From the NCBI GenBank assembly GCA_035517595.1, contig DATIYN010000042.1, positions 1-35,614 of the forward strand: DNA of 35,614 nt, in the 5' to 3' direction. The notes below the pieces were generated by a model, which saw only the letters and a list, made by a program, of their open reading frames with translations, was not told the DNA's origin and did not search any database. This document shows, piece by piece, positions 18,004 through 24,856 of this stretch. This stretch comes from RBG-16-66-20 sp035517595. Its GTDB lineage: Bacteria > Pseudomonadota > Gammaproteobacteria > Burkholderiales > SG8-39. Position 1 is the first letter of the stretch. Every line of letters starts with the position of its first letter. The position numbers and the translations under genes are program-made.

Positions 18004-18816
18004 TTAGATCCTGGGCCGCCGGATGGCCACGTACTCGATCGGGTGCGGCTGCTGGATGCCGAAGCCCTGCGCGTACCCGACCCCGAGCGCCTTGAGGCGC
18101 AGCAGGATGTCCTGATCCTCGACCATTTCGGCGATCACCCGGTAGCCCACCACTTCGCCTACGCGCAGTATTGCCCGCAGCTTCGCCTCGGCAGTCGGTG
18201 CCGAAAGGAGCCGGCGCACGATCGAGCCGTCGACCTTCACGAAATCCGGCTTCAGATTCTTCAGCGCCAGGAAAGTCGCGGTCCGGTGCCCGAAGCCGGA
18301 GATCGTCACGCCGCAGCCGACCTTGCGGATCGCGTTCGTGAAGCGCGCCGCATCGTGGACGCGGTCGATCGTGTCGGCCTCGCTGATCTCGAAGTAAAGG
18401 GCGTCCGTCGGCACGCCCTGCGCGGCCAGGATTTCCGCAACCGCCTTCGGAAACGCGGCATCCTCGATCGTCTGGCTGTCGAGATTGACGGCGAAGCGCG
18501 CGATATTGGAACCCCGCTTGATGTGCGCCGCGATATGCCGCACCACCCAGCGGTCGAGGTCGGGCATGAGGTGGTAGTGCTCGAAGACCGGGATGAATTC
18601 GCCGGGCGGCAGCAGCGCCTTCTCCTCCTCGCGCAGGCGCACGAGCACCTCGGCCATGGGAAACCGCGCGCCGCCCTGCAGCGACGCGATCGGCTGGCAG
18701 TAGAGGGCGAGTTCGTCCTTCTCGAGCGCGTAGCGCAGGCGCCGGGCAGGGTCGGCCCAGCCGGTCAGGTCCTCGGCGGCCTTCACCAGTGCGGCGGTTT
18801 GGCTGGCCTCGTCCAT
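18004..18816 (-). CDS. EAL-fold protein with a degenerate catalytic site (probable c-di-GMP sensor or non-catalytic)
   Basis: This 270-residue protein is essentially a stand-alone EAL domain with a short N-terminal extension and no membrane, PAS or GGDEF part. EAL enzymes cleave cyclic di-GMP using metal ions. Several motif positions are kept: Glu56 (AEVLVR, an EVL form of EAL), Asn111 (FAVNLDS), Glu143 (YFEIS), Lys194 (FVKVD), Glu230 (VIAEMVED) and Gln250 (YAQGFG). The tandem Asp motif, normally DDFG, reads SGFG here (Ser173-Gly174 in TISGFGHR), so two metal-binding and catalytic residues are missing. I infer loss of phosphodiesterase activity and perhaps a binding or scaffold role. ATG 18816 is 3 bases after the yacG stop, so the two genes are almost certainly co-expressed. 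Confidence 0.85.
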   Translation of the reverse strand: MDEASQTAALVKAAEDLTGWADPARRLRYALEKDELALYCQPIASLQGGARFPMAEVLVRLREEEKALLPPGEFIPVFEHYHLMPDLDRWVVRHIAAHIKRGSNIARFAVNLDSQTIEDAAFPKAVAEILAAQGVPTDALYFEISEADTIDRVHDAARFTNAIRKVGCGVTISGFGHRTATFLALKNLKPDFVKVDGSIVRRLLSAPTAEAKLRAILRVGEVVGYRVIAEMVEDQDILLRLKALGVGYAQGFGIQQPHPIEYVAIRRPRI

Positions 18817-18819
18817 CGG

Positions 18820-19011
18820 TCAAGGCTCGCCCAATCCCGCCTCGGGCGGCGCGTCCGCGGGCGATTCGTCCGACACTGGGACGCGGTATTCCTCAGCCGC
18901 CCATGCGCCGAGGTCGATGACCTTGCAGCGCTCGCTGCAGAAAGGGCGCCAGCGATTGTCCGGACCGTAGGGCGCCTGCGCGCCGCAGCGGGGACAGGGC
19001 ACAGTTTTCAT
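18820..19011 (-). CDS. yacG: DNA gyrase inhibitor YacG (zinc-ribbon protein)
   Basis: YacG is a small zinc protein that binds GyrB and inhibits DNA gyrase in E. coli. The 63-residue product shows the full zinc-binding pattern Cys6, Cys9, Cys25 and Cys29 (C-x2-C-x15-C-x3-C), with the family sequence RWRPFCSERCKVIDLGAW. The acidic tail is usual. It lies 49 bases downstream of zapD and 3 bases upstream of the EAL-fold gene, in the coaE-zapD-yacG order shared by many proteobacteria. Confidence 0.95.
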   Translation of the reverse strand: MKTVPCPRCGAQAPYGPDNRWRPFCSERCKVIDLGAWAAEEYRVPVSDESPADAPPEAGLGEP

Positions 19012-19060
19012 GGCAAGCCGCAGGATACCCGCTTCGCGGTGCTCGGCGGCGAACCCCGCT

Positions 19061-19816
19061 TCAGAGGTTGCAGAAGGTCAGCTCGAAGCCGACGTCCCAG
19101 TCGGCGGTCTTGGCGCGCGTCTCCTCGCCGTTCTGCGCGAGGAAGCGGATGTTGAGCACGTACTTGTTGGCGCTGATCTCCGGCACGCAGGGCAGACCGG
19201 GCTCCAGCCGCACGCGCAGCATCTGCGCGGTCTTGCCGCCCAGCATCTGCTGAAAGGTTCCGAGCGGCGCCTGCAGGCTCTGCGGCTTGCCGGACTCGCG
19301 CAGGATGCGCAGGATGATCGCCGAGCCGTCGCGCAGCGGATACAGCGGGCTCGTCCAGGCCGCAAGCTGCCCGATGCGCTCCTCGGCCGGGCGGTGCAGC
19401 CAGTAATGGTAAGACGGCAAGTCGAACTCGCAGGCGCCGCCGGGGATGCCGGTGCGCTGCTTGATCGACATCAGCCACTCGTTCTCGCGCAGGTACTGGC
19501 CAATGCGGCCCTGCATCGAGAACAGCGCGGCGGCCGCCTGCTCGATGTCGCGCAGCACGCCCGAGAGCGCCTCCTCGGAGATGTCGGGGTTGTTGCGGAA
19601 CGACAGCAGCACCTGTTTCTGGCGCTCGAGCTCCTGCAGCAGGTCGGACTTGAGGTCGGCCCGGCCCGCGACCTCGAGGATCTCGAACAGCGTCAGCAGC
19701 GCGACGTGATGGTCGAGCGGATCGGTGCGCGCGATGAAATGGCGCGAGCGCTCGAACAGATCCTCCAGGCGCAGCAGGGTCCGGATGCGCTCGTTGAGCG
19801 GGTACTCATACGTTAT
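19061..19816 (-). CDS. zapD: Cell division protein ZapD, with a non-canonical start codon
   Basis: ZapD binds the C-terminal tail of FtsZ and bundles FtsZ filaments. Read from codon ATA 19816-19814 the product has about 251 residues, the usual ZapD length, and begins ITYEYPLNERIRTLLRLED, matching the conserved N-terminus of betaproteobacterial ZapD. Later blocks include EVAGRADLKSDLLQELERQ, SFRNNP, NEWLMSIKQR, GGACEFDLPSYHYWL and, at the C-terminus, WDVGFELTFCNL. The frame is intact from a stop just upstream, but it holds no ATG, GTG or TTG before the GTG at 19612, which would delete about 68 conserved residues. The likely start is ATA 19816, or CTG 19825, which has GAGG 5 bases before it. 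A sequencing error at the start is the main alternative. Confidence 0.88.
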   Translation of the reverse strand: MTYEYPLNERIRTLLRLEDLFERSRHFIARTDPLDHHVALLTLFEILEVAGRADLKSDLLQELERQKQVLLSFRNNPDISEEALSGVLRDIEQAAAALFSMQGRIGQYLRENEWLMSIKQRTGIPGGACEFDLPSYHYWLHRPAEERIGQLAAWTSPLYPLRDGSAIILRILRESGKPQSLQAPLGTFQQMLGGKTAQMLRVRLEPGLPCVPEISANKYVLNIRFLAQNGEETRAKTADWDVGFELTFCNL

Positions 19817-19893
19817 AGCGGCCAGGCCAGCCTCGCCGAGGCGCGAAAATGGCCGGATTCTGCGGGTTTTGGCCGCTCAACACAAATGCGGCC

Positions 19894-20496
19894 TCAGGCC
19901 GCGGCCAGCGCGAGGTACTTTTCGTGCAGCGTGCGCACCTGCCTGTGCAGCGCGGCAAGATCCCCTGAATTGTCGATGACGTCGTCGGCCGCCGCGAGCC
20001 GCCTTTCCCTCTTGATCTGCGAAGCTATGATGCGTTTGATCTGGGCTTCCGGAAGCATGCTGCGCTGCCGCACGCGGGCGATCTGGAGCGCTTCCGGGCA
20101 GTCGACGACGAGCACGCGCGCGACCCGCTCGCGATGGCCCGACGATTCGACGAGCAGCGGCACGACGTAGATCACGTAGGGGCCCGCCGCGCAGGCGATG
20201 CGGCGCTCGGATTCGGCGCGGATCATCGGGTGCAGCAGCGCTTCGAGCCGCTGCTTTTCCTCCGCGTCGGCGAAGACGAGATCGCGCATGCGCTTGCGGT
20301 CCATCGCGCCCGTGGCATCGACGAAAGCCTTGCCGAACTGGCGCGCGACTTCCACGACCGCCGCTCCGCCGGGGCCCGTCAGCTCGTGCGCGATCGCGTC
20401 GGAGTCGACGATGGTGGCGCCGAGGCGCGCGAACTCGTCGGCCGCGGCACTCTTGCCGCTGCCGATGCCGCCGGTGAGTCCGATGACGGGTCTCAA
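19894..20496 (-). CDS. coaE: Dephospho-CoA kinase
   Basis: CoaE phosphorylates dephospho-CoA in the last step of coenzyme A synthesis. The 200-residue product has the P-loop LTGGIGSGKS (residues 7-16), the DSDAIAHEL substrate-binding segment (about 32-40), the HPMIRAESERR lid region and VIYVVPLLVES. The predicted start is TTG 20496, the only suitable codon ahead of the P-loop strand RPVIGLTGG, and it lies 13 bases after the pilD stop. It sits in the usual pilC-pilD-coaE-zapD-yacG order. The stop is about 77 bases before the zapD start. Confidence 0.96.
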   Translation of the reverse strand: MRPVIGLTGGIGSGKSAAADEFARLGATIVDSDAIAHELTGPGGAAVVEVARQFGKAFVDATGAMDRKRMRDLVFADAEEKQRLEALLHPMIRAESERRIACAAGPYVIYVVPLLVESSGHRERVARVLVVDCPEALQIARVRQRSMLPEAQIKRIIASQIKRERRLAAADDVIDNSGDLAALHRQVRTLHEKYLALAAA

Positions 20497-20509
20497 CGCC
20501 GCGGGCGGG

Positions 20510-21367
20510 CTAGGAATGCAGGTACCAGCGCAGGATCGGCGCGCCCCAGAACAGCGCGACCACGCCGCCCAGCGCGAGGTAGGGGCCGAAATGGAAGCGG
20601 AACGCGCTGTCCCAGCCGCGCCGCGCGCCGAGCATCTGCAGCACGCCGAAAGCGAGGCCCGCCACCGAGGACAGCAGCACCACGAGCGGCAGCATCTTCC
20701 AGCCCAGGAAGGCGCCGATCGCCGCGTTCATCTTGAAATCGCCGTAGCCCATGCCTTCCTTGCCGGTCGCCAGGCGGTACGCCCAGTAGATCGACCAGAG
20801 CAGCAGGTAGCCCGCGGCCGCGCCGATCACGGCGTCCGCGAGCGGAGCGAAAGCGCCCCAGGCATTGAGCAGCAGTCCCGCCCACATCAAGGGCAACGTG
20901 AGGTCGTCGGGCAGGTAGCCCGTTGCCTGGTCGATGAACGCGAGCGCGATCGTGCTCCACAGGAAGAGCATGGCGCCGAACGCGGCCGCGCCGAAGCCGA
21001 AGTGCCAGGCCGACGCGGCCGCGCAGAGGCCCGCAAGCAGCTCGACCAGCGGGTAGCGCAGGCTGATGCGCATGCCGCAGCCGGCGCATCGTCCGCGCAG
21101 CGCAAGCCAGCTCAGCACCGGCACGTTCTCGATCGCCCGGACGCCGCGGCCGCAGCCCGGGCAGGCCGATCGCGGCACGACCAGGTTGTAGGGCGGCGCC
21201 TGCGGCGCGGGCTGCCCGGCGAGCTCGGCGCATTCGGCGCGCCAGGCGCGCTCCATCATTCTCGGCAGCCGGTGGATCACGACGTTCAGGAACGAGCCGA
21301 TGCACAGGCCGACGGCCATCGCCAGCCAAGGGAAGACGGCGGGCTGGGTGGTCCAGCCCAGATCCAT
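20510..21367 (-). CDS. pilD: Type IV prepilin peptidase / N-methyltransferase PilD
   Basis: PilD is an inner-membrane aspartyl protease that cleaves and N-methylates prepilins and type II secretion pseudopilins. From ATG 21367 the product is 285 residues. It has an N-terminal membrane helix, then a cytoplasmic loop with the two Cys pairs of the methyltransferase zinc site (Cys69/72 in CPGC and Cys94/97 in CAGC), then several helices. The catalytic aspartates are Asp146 (FIDQATGYLPDDLTLP) and Asp210 (GMGYGDFKM). I prefer ATG 21367 over TTG 21376 because AGGAAGG lies 10 bases before the ATG but almost touches the TTG. It is between pilC and coaE in one transcription unit. Confidence 0.95.
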   Translation of the reverse strand: MDLGWTTQPAVFPWLAMAVGLCIGSFLNVVIHRLPRMMERAWRAECAELAGQPAPQAPPYNLVVPRSACPGCGRGVRAIENVPVLSWLALRGRCAGCGMRISLRYPLVELLAGLCAAASAWHFGFGAAAFGAMLFLWSTIALAFIDQATGYLPDDLTLPLMWAGLLLNAWGAFAPLADAVIGAAAGYLLLWSIYWAYRLATGKEGMGYGDFKMNAAIGAFLGWKMLPLVVLLSSVAGLAFGVLQMLGARRGWDSAFRFHFGPYLALGGVVALFWGAPILRWYLHS

Positions 21368-21382
21368 GCCTGGCAAGCCTTC

Positions 21383-22609
21383 CTAGACGGCGCCGCCGAG
21401 CTTGAAGATCGGCAGGTACATCGCCACGACCATGCCGCCGATCAGCGTGCCGAGCACGACCATGATGATCGGCTCCATGAGCGAGGACAGCGCCTCGACC
21501 GCCTCGTCCACCTCGGCCTCGAAGAAGTCGGCGACCTTGCCGAGCATCGCATCGAGCGCGCCCGTTTCCTCGCCGATCATGCACATCTGAATCACCATCG
21601 GAGGAAAGACTCCGGAGTTCTGCATCGCGATCGTGAGCGAGCCGCCGGTCGAGACCTCGCCCTTGATCTTGATGGTCGCCTGCAGATAGACGTAGTTGCC
21701 CGAGGCGCCGCCCACCGAGTCGAGCGCCTCGACGAGCGGAACGCCCGCCGCGAACATCGTCGACAGCGTGCGCGTCCAGCGCGCCACCGCCGCCTTCCTC
21801 AGCAGCGAGCCGAAGATCGGCAGCCTCAGGCTGATGCGGTCCATGAAGATCTGCACCGCGAGCGAGCGCTTCCAGGCCTCGAGGAAGCCGTAGACCGCGC
21901 CGCCCATGGCCGGGAACAGGATGTACCAGTTGGCCACCGTCCAGTCGGAGATCGACATCACCACCAGCGTGGGCGCGGGCAGGTCGGCGCCGAAGCTCGA
22001 GAACACGCTCTTGAAGGCCGGGATCACGAAGATCATGATCACCGCGGTGATCACGATCGCCACCACGACGATCGAGACCGGGTAGAACAGGGCCGACTTG
22101 ATCTTCGACTTGATGGCGAGCGTCTTCTCCTTGTAGATCGCCAGGCGATCGAGCAGCTGCTCGAGAATGCCGGCGGCTTCGCCCGCGGCCACGAGGTTGC
22201 AGTAGAGCGCGTCGAAGTGCAGCGGGTACTTGCGGAAGGCCTGCGCGAGCGAGGAGCCGGTCTCCACCTCGGTCTTGATCTCGATGAGCAGGCGCGTCAC
22301 CGCAGGGTTGGTCGCGCCCTTGCTGACGATGTCGAAGGCCTGCAGCAGCGGCACGCCGGCCTTCATCATGGTCGCCATCTGGCGCGTGAACAGGGCCACG
22401 TCCTTCTCGCCGACCTTGCCGCCGCCGCCCTTCTTCTGCTTCTTGACCTTGCCGACCGTGATGCCCTGCCGGCGCAGCGAAGCCTGGACCATGTTCTCGC
22501 CGGCCGCGCGCATCTCGCCGCGCACGGTCTTGCCGGCCTTGTCCTTGCCTTCCCAGGCGAACGTGAATTCCTTGGGCCCGCCCTTTGCCGCCGCCGCTGC
22601 AGTCGCCAT
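21383..22609 (-). CDS. pilC: Type IV pilus inner-membrane platform protein PilC
   Basis: PilC is the GspF-family platform protein that couples the pilus motor ATPases to pilin assembly. The 408-residue product has two tandem T2SSF domains. The first begins near DVALFTRQMATMMKAGVPLL and includes GEAAGILEQLLDRLA. The second begins near ARWTRTLSTMFAAGVPLVEAL and includes GEETGALDAMLGKVADF. Three hydrophobic helices are visible, two near the middle and one at the C-terminus (EPIIMVVLGTLIGGMVVAMY). A Lys/Gly-rich linker (VKKQKKGGGGKVGEK) lies near residue 60. The ATG is preceded by GGGAGCGGCA. The pilB ATPase gene, often next to pilC, is not here; the upstream gene is the CorC-like one. Confidence 0.96.
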   Translation of the reverse strand: MATAAAAAKGGPKEFTFAWEGKDKAGKTVRGEMRAAGENMVQASLRRQGITVGKVKKQKKGGGGKVGEKDVALFTRQMATMMKAGVPLLQAFDIVSKGATNPAVTRLLIEIKTEVETGSSLAQAFRKYPLHFDALYCNLVAAGEAAGILEQLLDRLAIYKEKTLAIKSKIKSALFYPVSIVVVAIVITAVIMIFVIPAFKSVFSSFGADLPAPTLVVMSISDWTVANWYILFPAMGGAVYGFLEAWKRSLAVQIFMDRISLRLPIFGSLLRKAAVARWTRTLSTMFAAGVPLVEALDSVGGASGNYVYLQATIKIKGEVSTGGSLTIAMQNSGVFPPMVIQMCMIGEETGALDAMLGKVADFFEAEVDEAVEALSSLMEPIIMVVLGTLIGGMVVAMYLPIFKLGGAV

Positions 22610-22644
22610 TGCCGCTCCCTGCCTCTAGCTCGAGGTGATCCGGG

Positions 22645-22674
22645 ATTCTAGCGCCGAGTCAAAGGCTTGGCCAA
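22645..22674 (-). promoter_or_regulatory. Possible promoter for pilC
   Basis: On the minus strand, TTGGCC (22674-22669) and TAGAAT (22650-22645) are spaced by 18 bases in the 82-base gap between the CorC-like gene and pilC. This resembles a sigma-70 promoter with a weak -35 box and would separate pilC-pilD-coaE-zapD-yacG-EAL from the genes upstream. Confidence 0.35.
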
Positions 22675-22691
22675 ATGACGGAAATCACGGT

Positions 22692-23975
22692 TCAGGGCGC
22701 CACCGGCCCGGCGGGCTCGGGCGGGCGGAACAGCCGCAGCGACTTCACTGCGCGCCCCTGCGTGCTGACGATCTCGATCGGCACGCCGGCGATCTTGATC
22801 GACACGTTCGCCTCCGGGATGTCCTGCAGCTGCTCGAGGATCAGCCCGTTCAGCGTCTTCGGGCCGTCGGTGGGCAGGTCGAGCCCGAGCGCGCGGTTGA
22901 CCTCGCGCACCGGCATCGCGCCGTCGGCCGCCGCCGCGCCCTCGTCGTCCCAGCGCAGCGCCGGCTGCGCCGAGGGCAGCGAGGTGGTGAACTTGCCGAT
23001 GATCTGCTCCATGATGCCCTCGAGCGTGACCAGGCCCATGAGCTCGCCGTACTCGTCCACCACCAGGCCGATGCGCTCGCGCTTCTCCTGGAAATACTGC
23101 AGCTGCGCGATCGCCGGCGTGCCGGCGGGCACGAAGTAGGGTTCGTCGAGCAGGTCCTCGATCGCCTTGCGGTCCAGGGCGCCGGAAAACAGCAGGCCCA
23201 GCACCTTGCGCAGGTTGAGCACGCCCGCCACTTCGTCGCCGCCGCCGCGGTAGACCGGCAGCTCGCGGTGATAGCTCGTGGTGAGCTGGCGCGCGATCGT
23301 CTCCATATCGTCGTCCAGCCGGATCGCCTCGATCTTGGCGCGCGGAACCATCACGTCCTGCACGGTGATCTCCGCGACGTCGAACAGGTTCATCAGGATC
23401 GACCGGTGCTTCTTCGGCATGAAGCTCGATGACTCGAGCACCAGCGTGCGGATCTCCTCGGGGGAGAGCCGGAGCGCTTCCGGGTCGGGCCGCACGCGAA
23501 GCAGCGCGAGCATGGGCTGCACCAGGAGGTTGGCCAGCCAGACTCCGGGCTGCAGCATCTTCTGCAGCGGCCCGAGCACGTAGGCGAGCGGCAGCGCGAT
23601 GCGCTCCGGATAGGTGGCGCCGATCACCTTCGGCGTGATCTCGGAGAACACGATGATCAGGAACGACACCACCAGCGTGCTGAGTGCGTAGGTCAGCTTG
23701 TCGGCGCCGAGGAAGTGCACCGCGATCAGCCCGGCCAGCGTCGCGGCCGCCGCGCTGACCAGCGTGTTGCCGATGAGGATCGCGCCGAGCAGCCGGTCGG
23801 TGCGCGCGAGCAGCGCGGCGACGCGCTTCGCGCCGCCGTGCTCCTGCGCGACCAGGTGCTTCAGCTTGTAGCGGTTGATCGCCATCATGCTCGTCTCGGC
23901 GATCGAGAAGAACGCCGACGCCGCGAGCGAGGCCGCCAGCGCGGCGATCTCCCAGCGGAGCGGGATCTCGTCCAC
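22692..23975 (-). CDS. HlyC/CorC family membrane protein (CNNM plus CBS pair)
   Basis: This 427-residue protein of the CorC/YfjD type is linked in other bacteria to Mg/Co transport or resistance. It has an N-terminal CNNM (DUF21) domain with about four hydrophobic segments, including SAFFSIAETSMMAINRYKLK and VVSFLIIVFSEITPKVIG. A CBS-domain pair follows (VQDVMVPRAKIEAIRLDDD, then GLVVDEYGELMGLVTLEGIM). The C-terminal CorC/HlyC domain includes LNGLILEQLQDIPE and the VSTQGRAVKSLRLFRP end. The start is GTG 23975, 6 bases after the stop of the ccsA-like gene, so the two are probably co-transcribed. The transported ion cannot be assigned from sequence. Confidence 0.9.
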   Translation of the reverse strand: MDEIPLRWEIAALAASLAASAFFSIAETSMMAINRYKLKHLVAQEHGGAKRVAALLARTDRLLGAILIGNTLVSAAAATLAGLIAVHFLGADKLTYALSTLVVSFLIIVFSEITPKVIGATYPERIALPLAYVLGPLQKMLQPGVWLANLLVQPMLALLRVRPDPEALRLSPEEIRTLVLESSSFMPKKHRSILMNLFDVAEITVQDVMVPRAKIEAIRLDDDMETIARQLTTSYHRELPVYRGGGDEVAGVLNLRKVLGLLFSGALDRKAIEDLLDEPYFVPAGTPAIAQLQYFQEKRERIGLVVDEYGELMGLVTLEGIMEQIIGKFTTSLPSAQPALRWDDEGAAAADGAMPVREVNRALGLDLPTDGPKTLNGLILEQLQDIPEANVSIKIAGVPIEIVSTQGRAVKSLRLFRPPEPAGPVAP

Positions 23976-23981
23976 GCGCGC

Positions 23982-24824
23982 TCAGGTCCGGCCGAGGATC
24001 ACTTCCAGCACGAAGCGGCTGCCGATATAGGCGAGGACCAGCAGCACGAAGCCCGACAGCGTCCAGCGCAGCGCGGTGCGCCCGCGCCAGCCGTACAGCC
24101 AGCGCCCCGCGAGCAGCACGCCGAAGGTGAGCCAGGACAGGATGCCGAACACCGTCTTGTGCTCGAAGCGCATGCTTCGGCCGAACAGCGTCTCGGAGAA
24201 CACCATGCCCGTGGCGAGCGTGAGCGTGAGCAGCACGAACGCCGCGCCGATCAGGCGGAACAGCAGCCGCTCCAGCGTCAGCAGCGGCGGCAGAGCGCCC
24301 AGCACGCTGCCGTCCTTGCGGTGCAGCCTGCGCTCGGCCACGGCCATCAGCACCGCGTGCAGGATCGCGATCGTGAACAGGCTGTAGGCGAGCATGGCGA
24401 GCAGCAGGTGCACGCGGAACTCGATCCCGGCCGCGTACTCGCCGCCGATGCGCCCCGGAAACAGCGCCGGCAGCGGCAGCGCGAGCGCGGCGAGCGCGAG
24501 CGCCGGCGGCTGCATCGCGTCCAGGTCGTAGAAGAAACTCTCCAGCCAGTAGAACAGCACCGTGAGCCAGAGCATCGCCGAGAGCGCGTAGGCGAAGCCG
24601 AAGCGCAGCTCCACGCTCGCGAACATGTCTGCATAGAGCAGCCGGCCGTGCAGCGCGAGCGGCGCGAGGATCGCCGCGCGCTCCCAGGCGCGCAGTCCGG
24701 CGCGCGGCTCCTCGCGCGGCGCGCCGGCGGTCGCCCGGGCGCGGCGCCAGCGCGTGTTCCAGAAGTGCAACGCGAGCGCGGCGTAGAGGGCGCTCGCGAC
24801 GACGTGAATTACAATGTCGGGCAC
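23982..24824 (-). CDS. CcsA/YpjD-like inner-membrane protein (cytochrome c assembly family)
   Basis: This 280-residue polytopic membrane protein resembles the YpjD/CcsA-like family. That family is related by sequence to the cytochrome c assembly protein CcsA, but its biochemical role is not settled. At least seven hydrophobic helices can be read, including ALALAALALPLPALFPG, HLLLAMLAYSLFTIAILHAVL, LIGAAFVLLTLTLATGMVF and FGILSWLTFGVLLAGRWLYG. The EHKTVFGILSW block with its His is characteristic. The start is GTG 24824, divergent from ffh with only 32 bases between start codons. The ccsA-like/ffh divergent pair is common in beta- and gammaproteobacteria. A -10-like hexamer lies 6 bases before the GTG. 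Confidence 0.87.
   Translation of the reverse strand: MPDIVIHVVASALYAALALHFWNTRWRRARATAGAPREEPRAGLRAWERAAILAPLALHGRLLYADMFASVELRFGFAYALSAMLWLTVLFYWLESFFYDLDAMQPPALALAALALPLPALFPGRIGGEYAAGIEFRVHLLLAMLAYSLFTIAILHAVLMAVAERRLHRKDGSVLGALPPLLTLERLLFRLIGAAFVLLTLTLATGMVFSETLFGRSMRFEHKTVFGILSWLTFGVLLAGRWLYGWRGRTALRWTLSGFVLLVLAYIGSRFVLEVILGRT
24810..24815 (+). promoter_or_regulatory. Possible -10 element for ffh
   Basis: TACAAT lies inside the first codons of the divergent ccsA-like gene and would start transcription near 24822, giving a leader of about 35 bases before ffh. No good -35 box is seen. It overlaps the region used by the divergent promoter. Confidence 0.35.
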
Positions 24825-24830
24825 GGATTC

Positions 24831-24839
24831 AGTTTAGCA
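24831..24839 (-). promoter_or_regulatory. Predicted extended -10 for the ccsA-like gene, adjacent to its start codon
   Basis: On the minus strand the gap reads TGC-TAAACT (24839-24831), then six bases (GAATCC), then the GTG start at 24824. The TGn extension supports a real promoter. A start site 7 bases after the hexamer falls on the GTG itself, which suggests a leaderless mRNA. Confidence 0.45.
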
Positions 24840-24856
24840 CTCCATGCCGCGTCTCC

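Noticed and set aside
19061..19612. zapD as a truncated 183-residue gene beginning at GTG 19612
   Set aside because: The same frame continues upstream without a stop for 68 more codons that encode the conserved ZapD N-terminus, so the gene is not truncated; only its start codon is unusual.
21368..21376. TTG 21376 as the pilD start
   Set aside because: The AGGAAGG site would lie one base from the TTG, too close to be used, while ATG 21367 has workable spacing and keeps the first membrane helix.
20198..22651. A plus-strand open frame of about 817 codons opposite coaE, pilD and pilC
   Set aside because: It spans three clear minus-strand genes, has low-complexity Arg/His/Ala composition and no family features; it is an antisense artefact of high GC.
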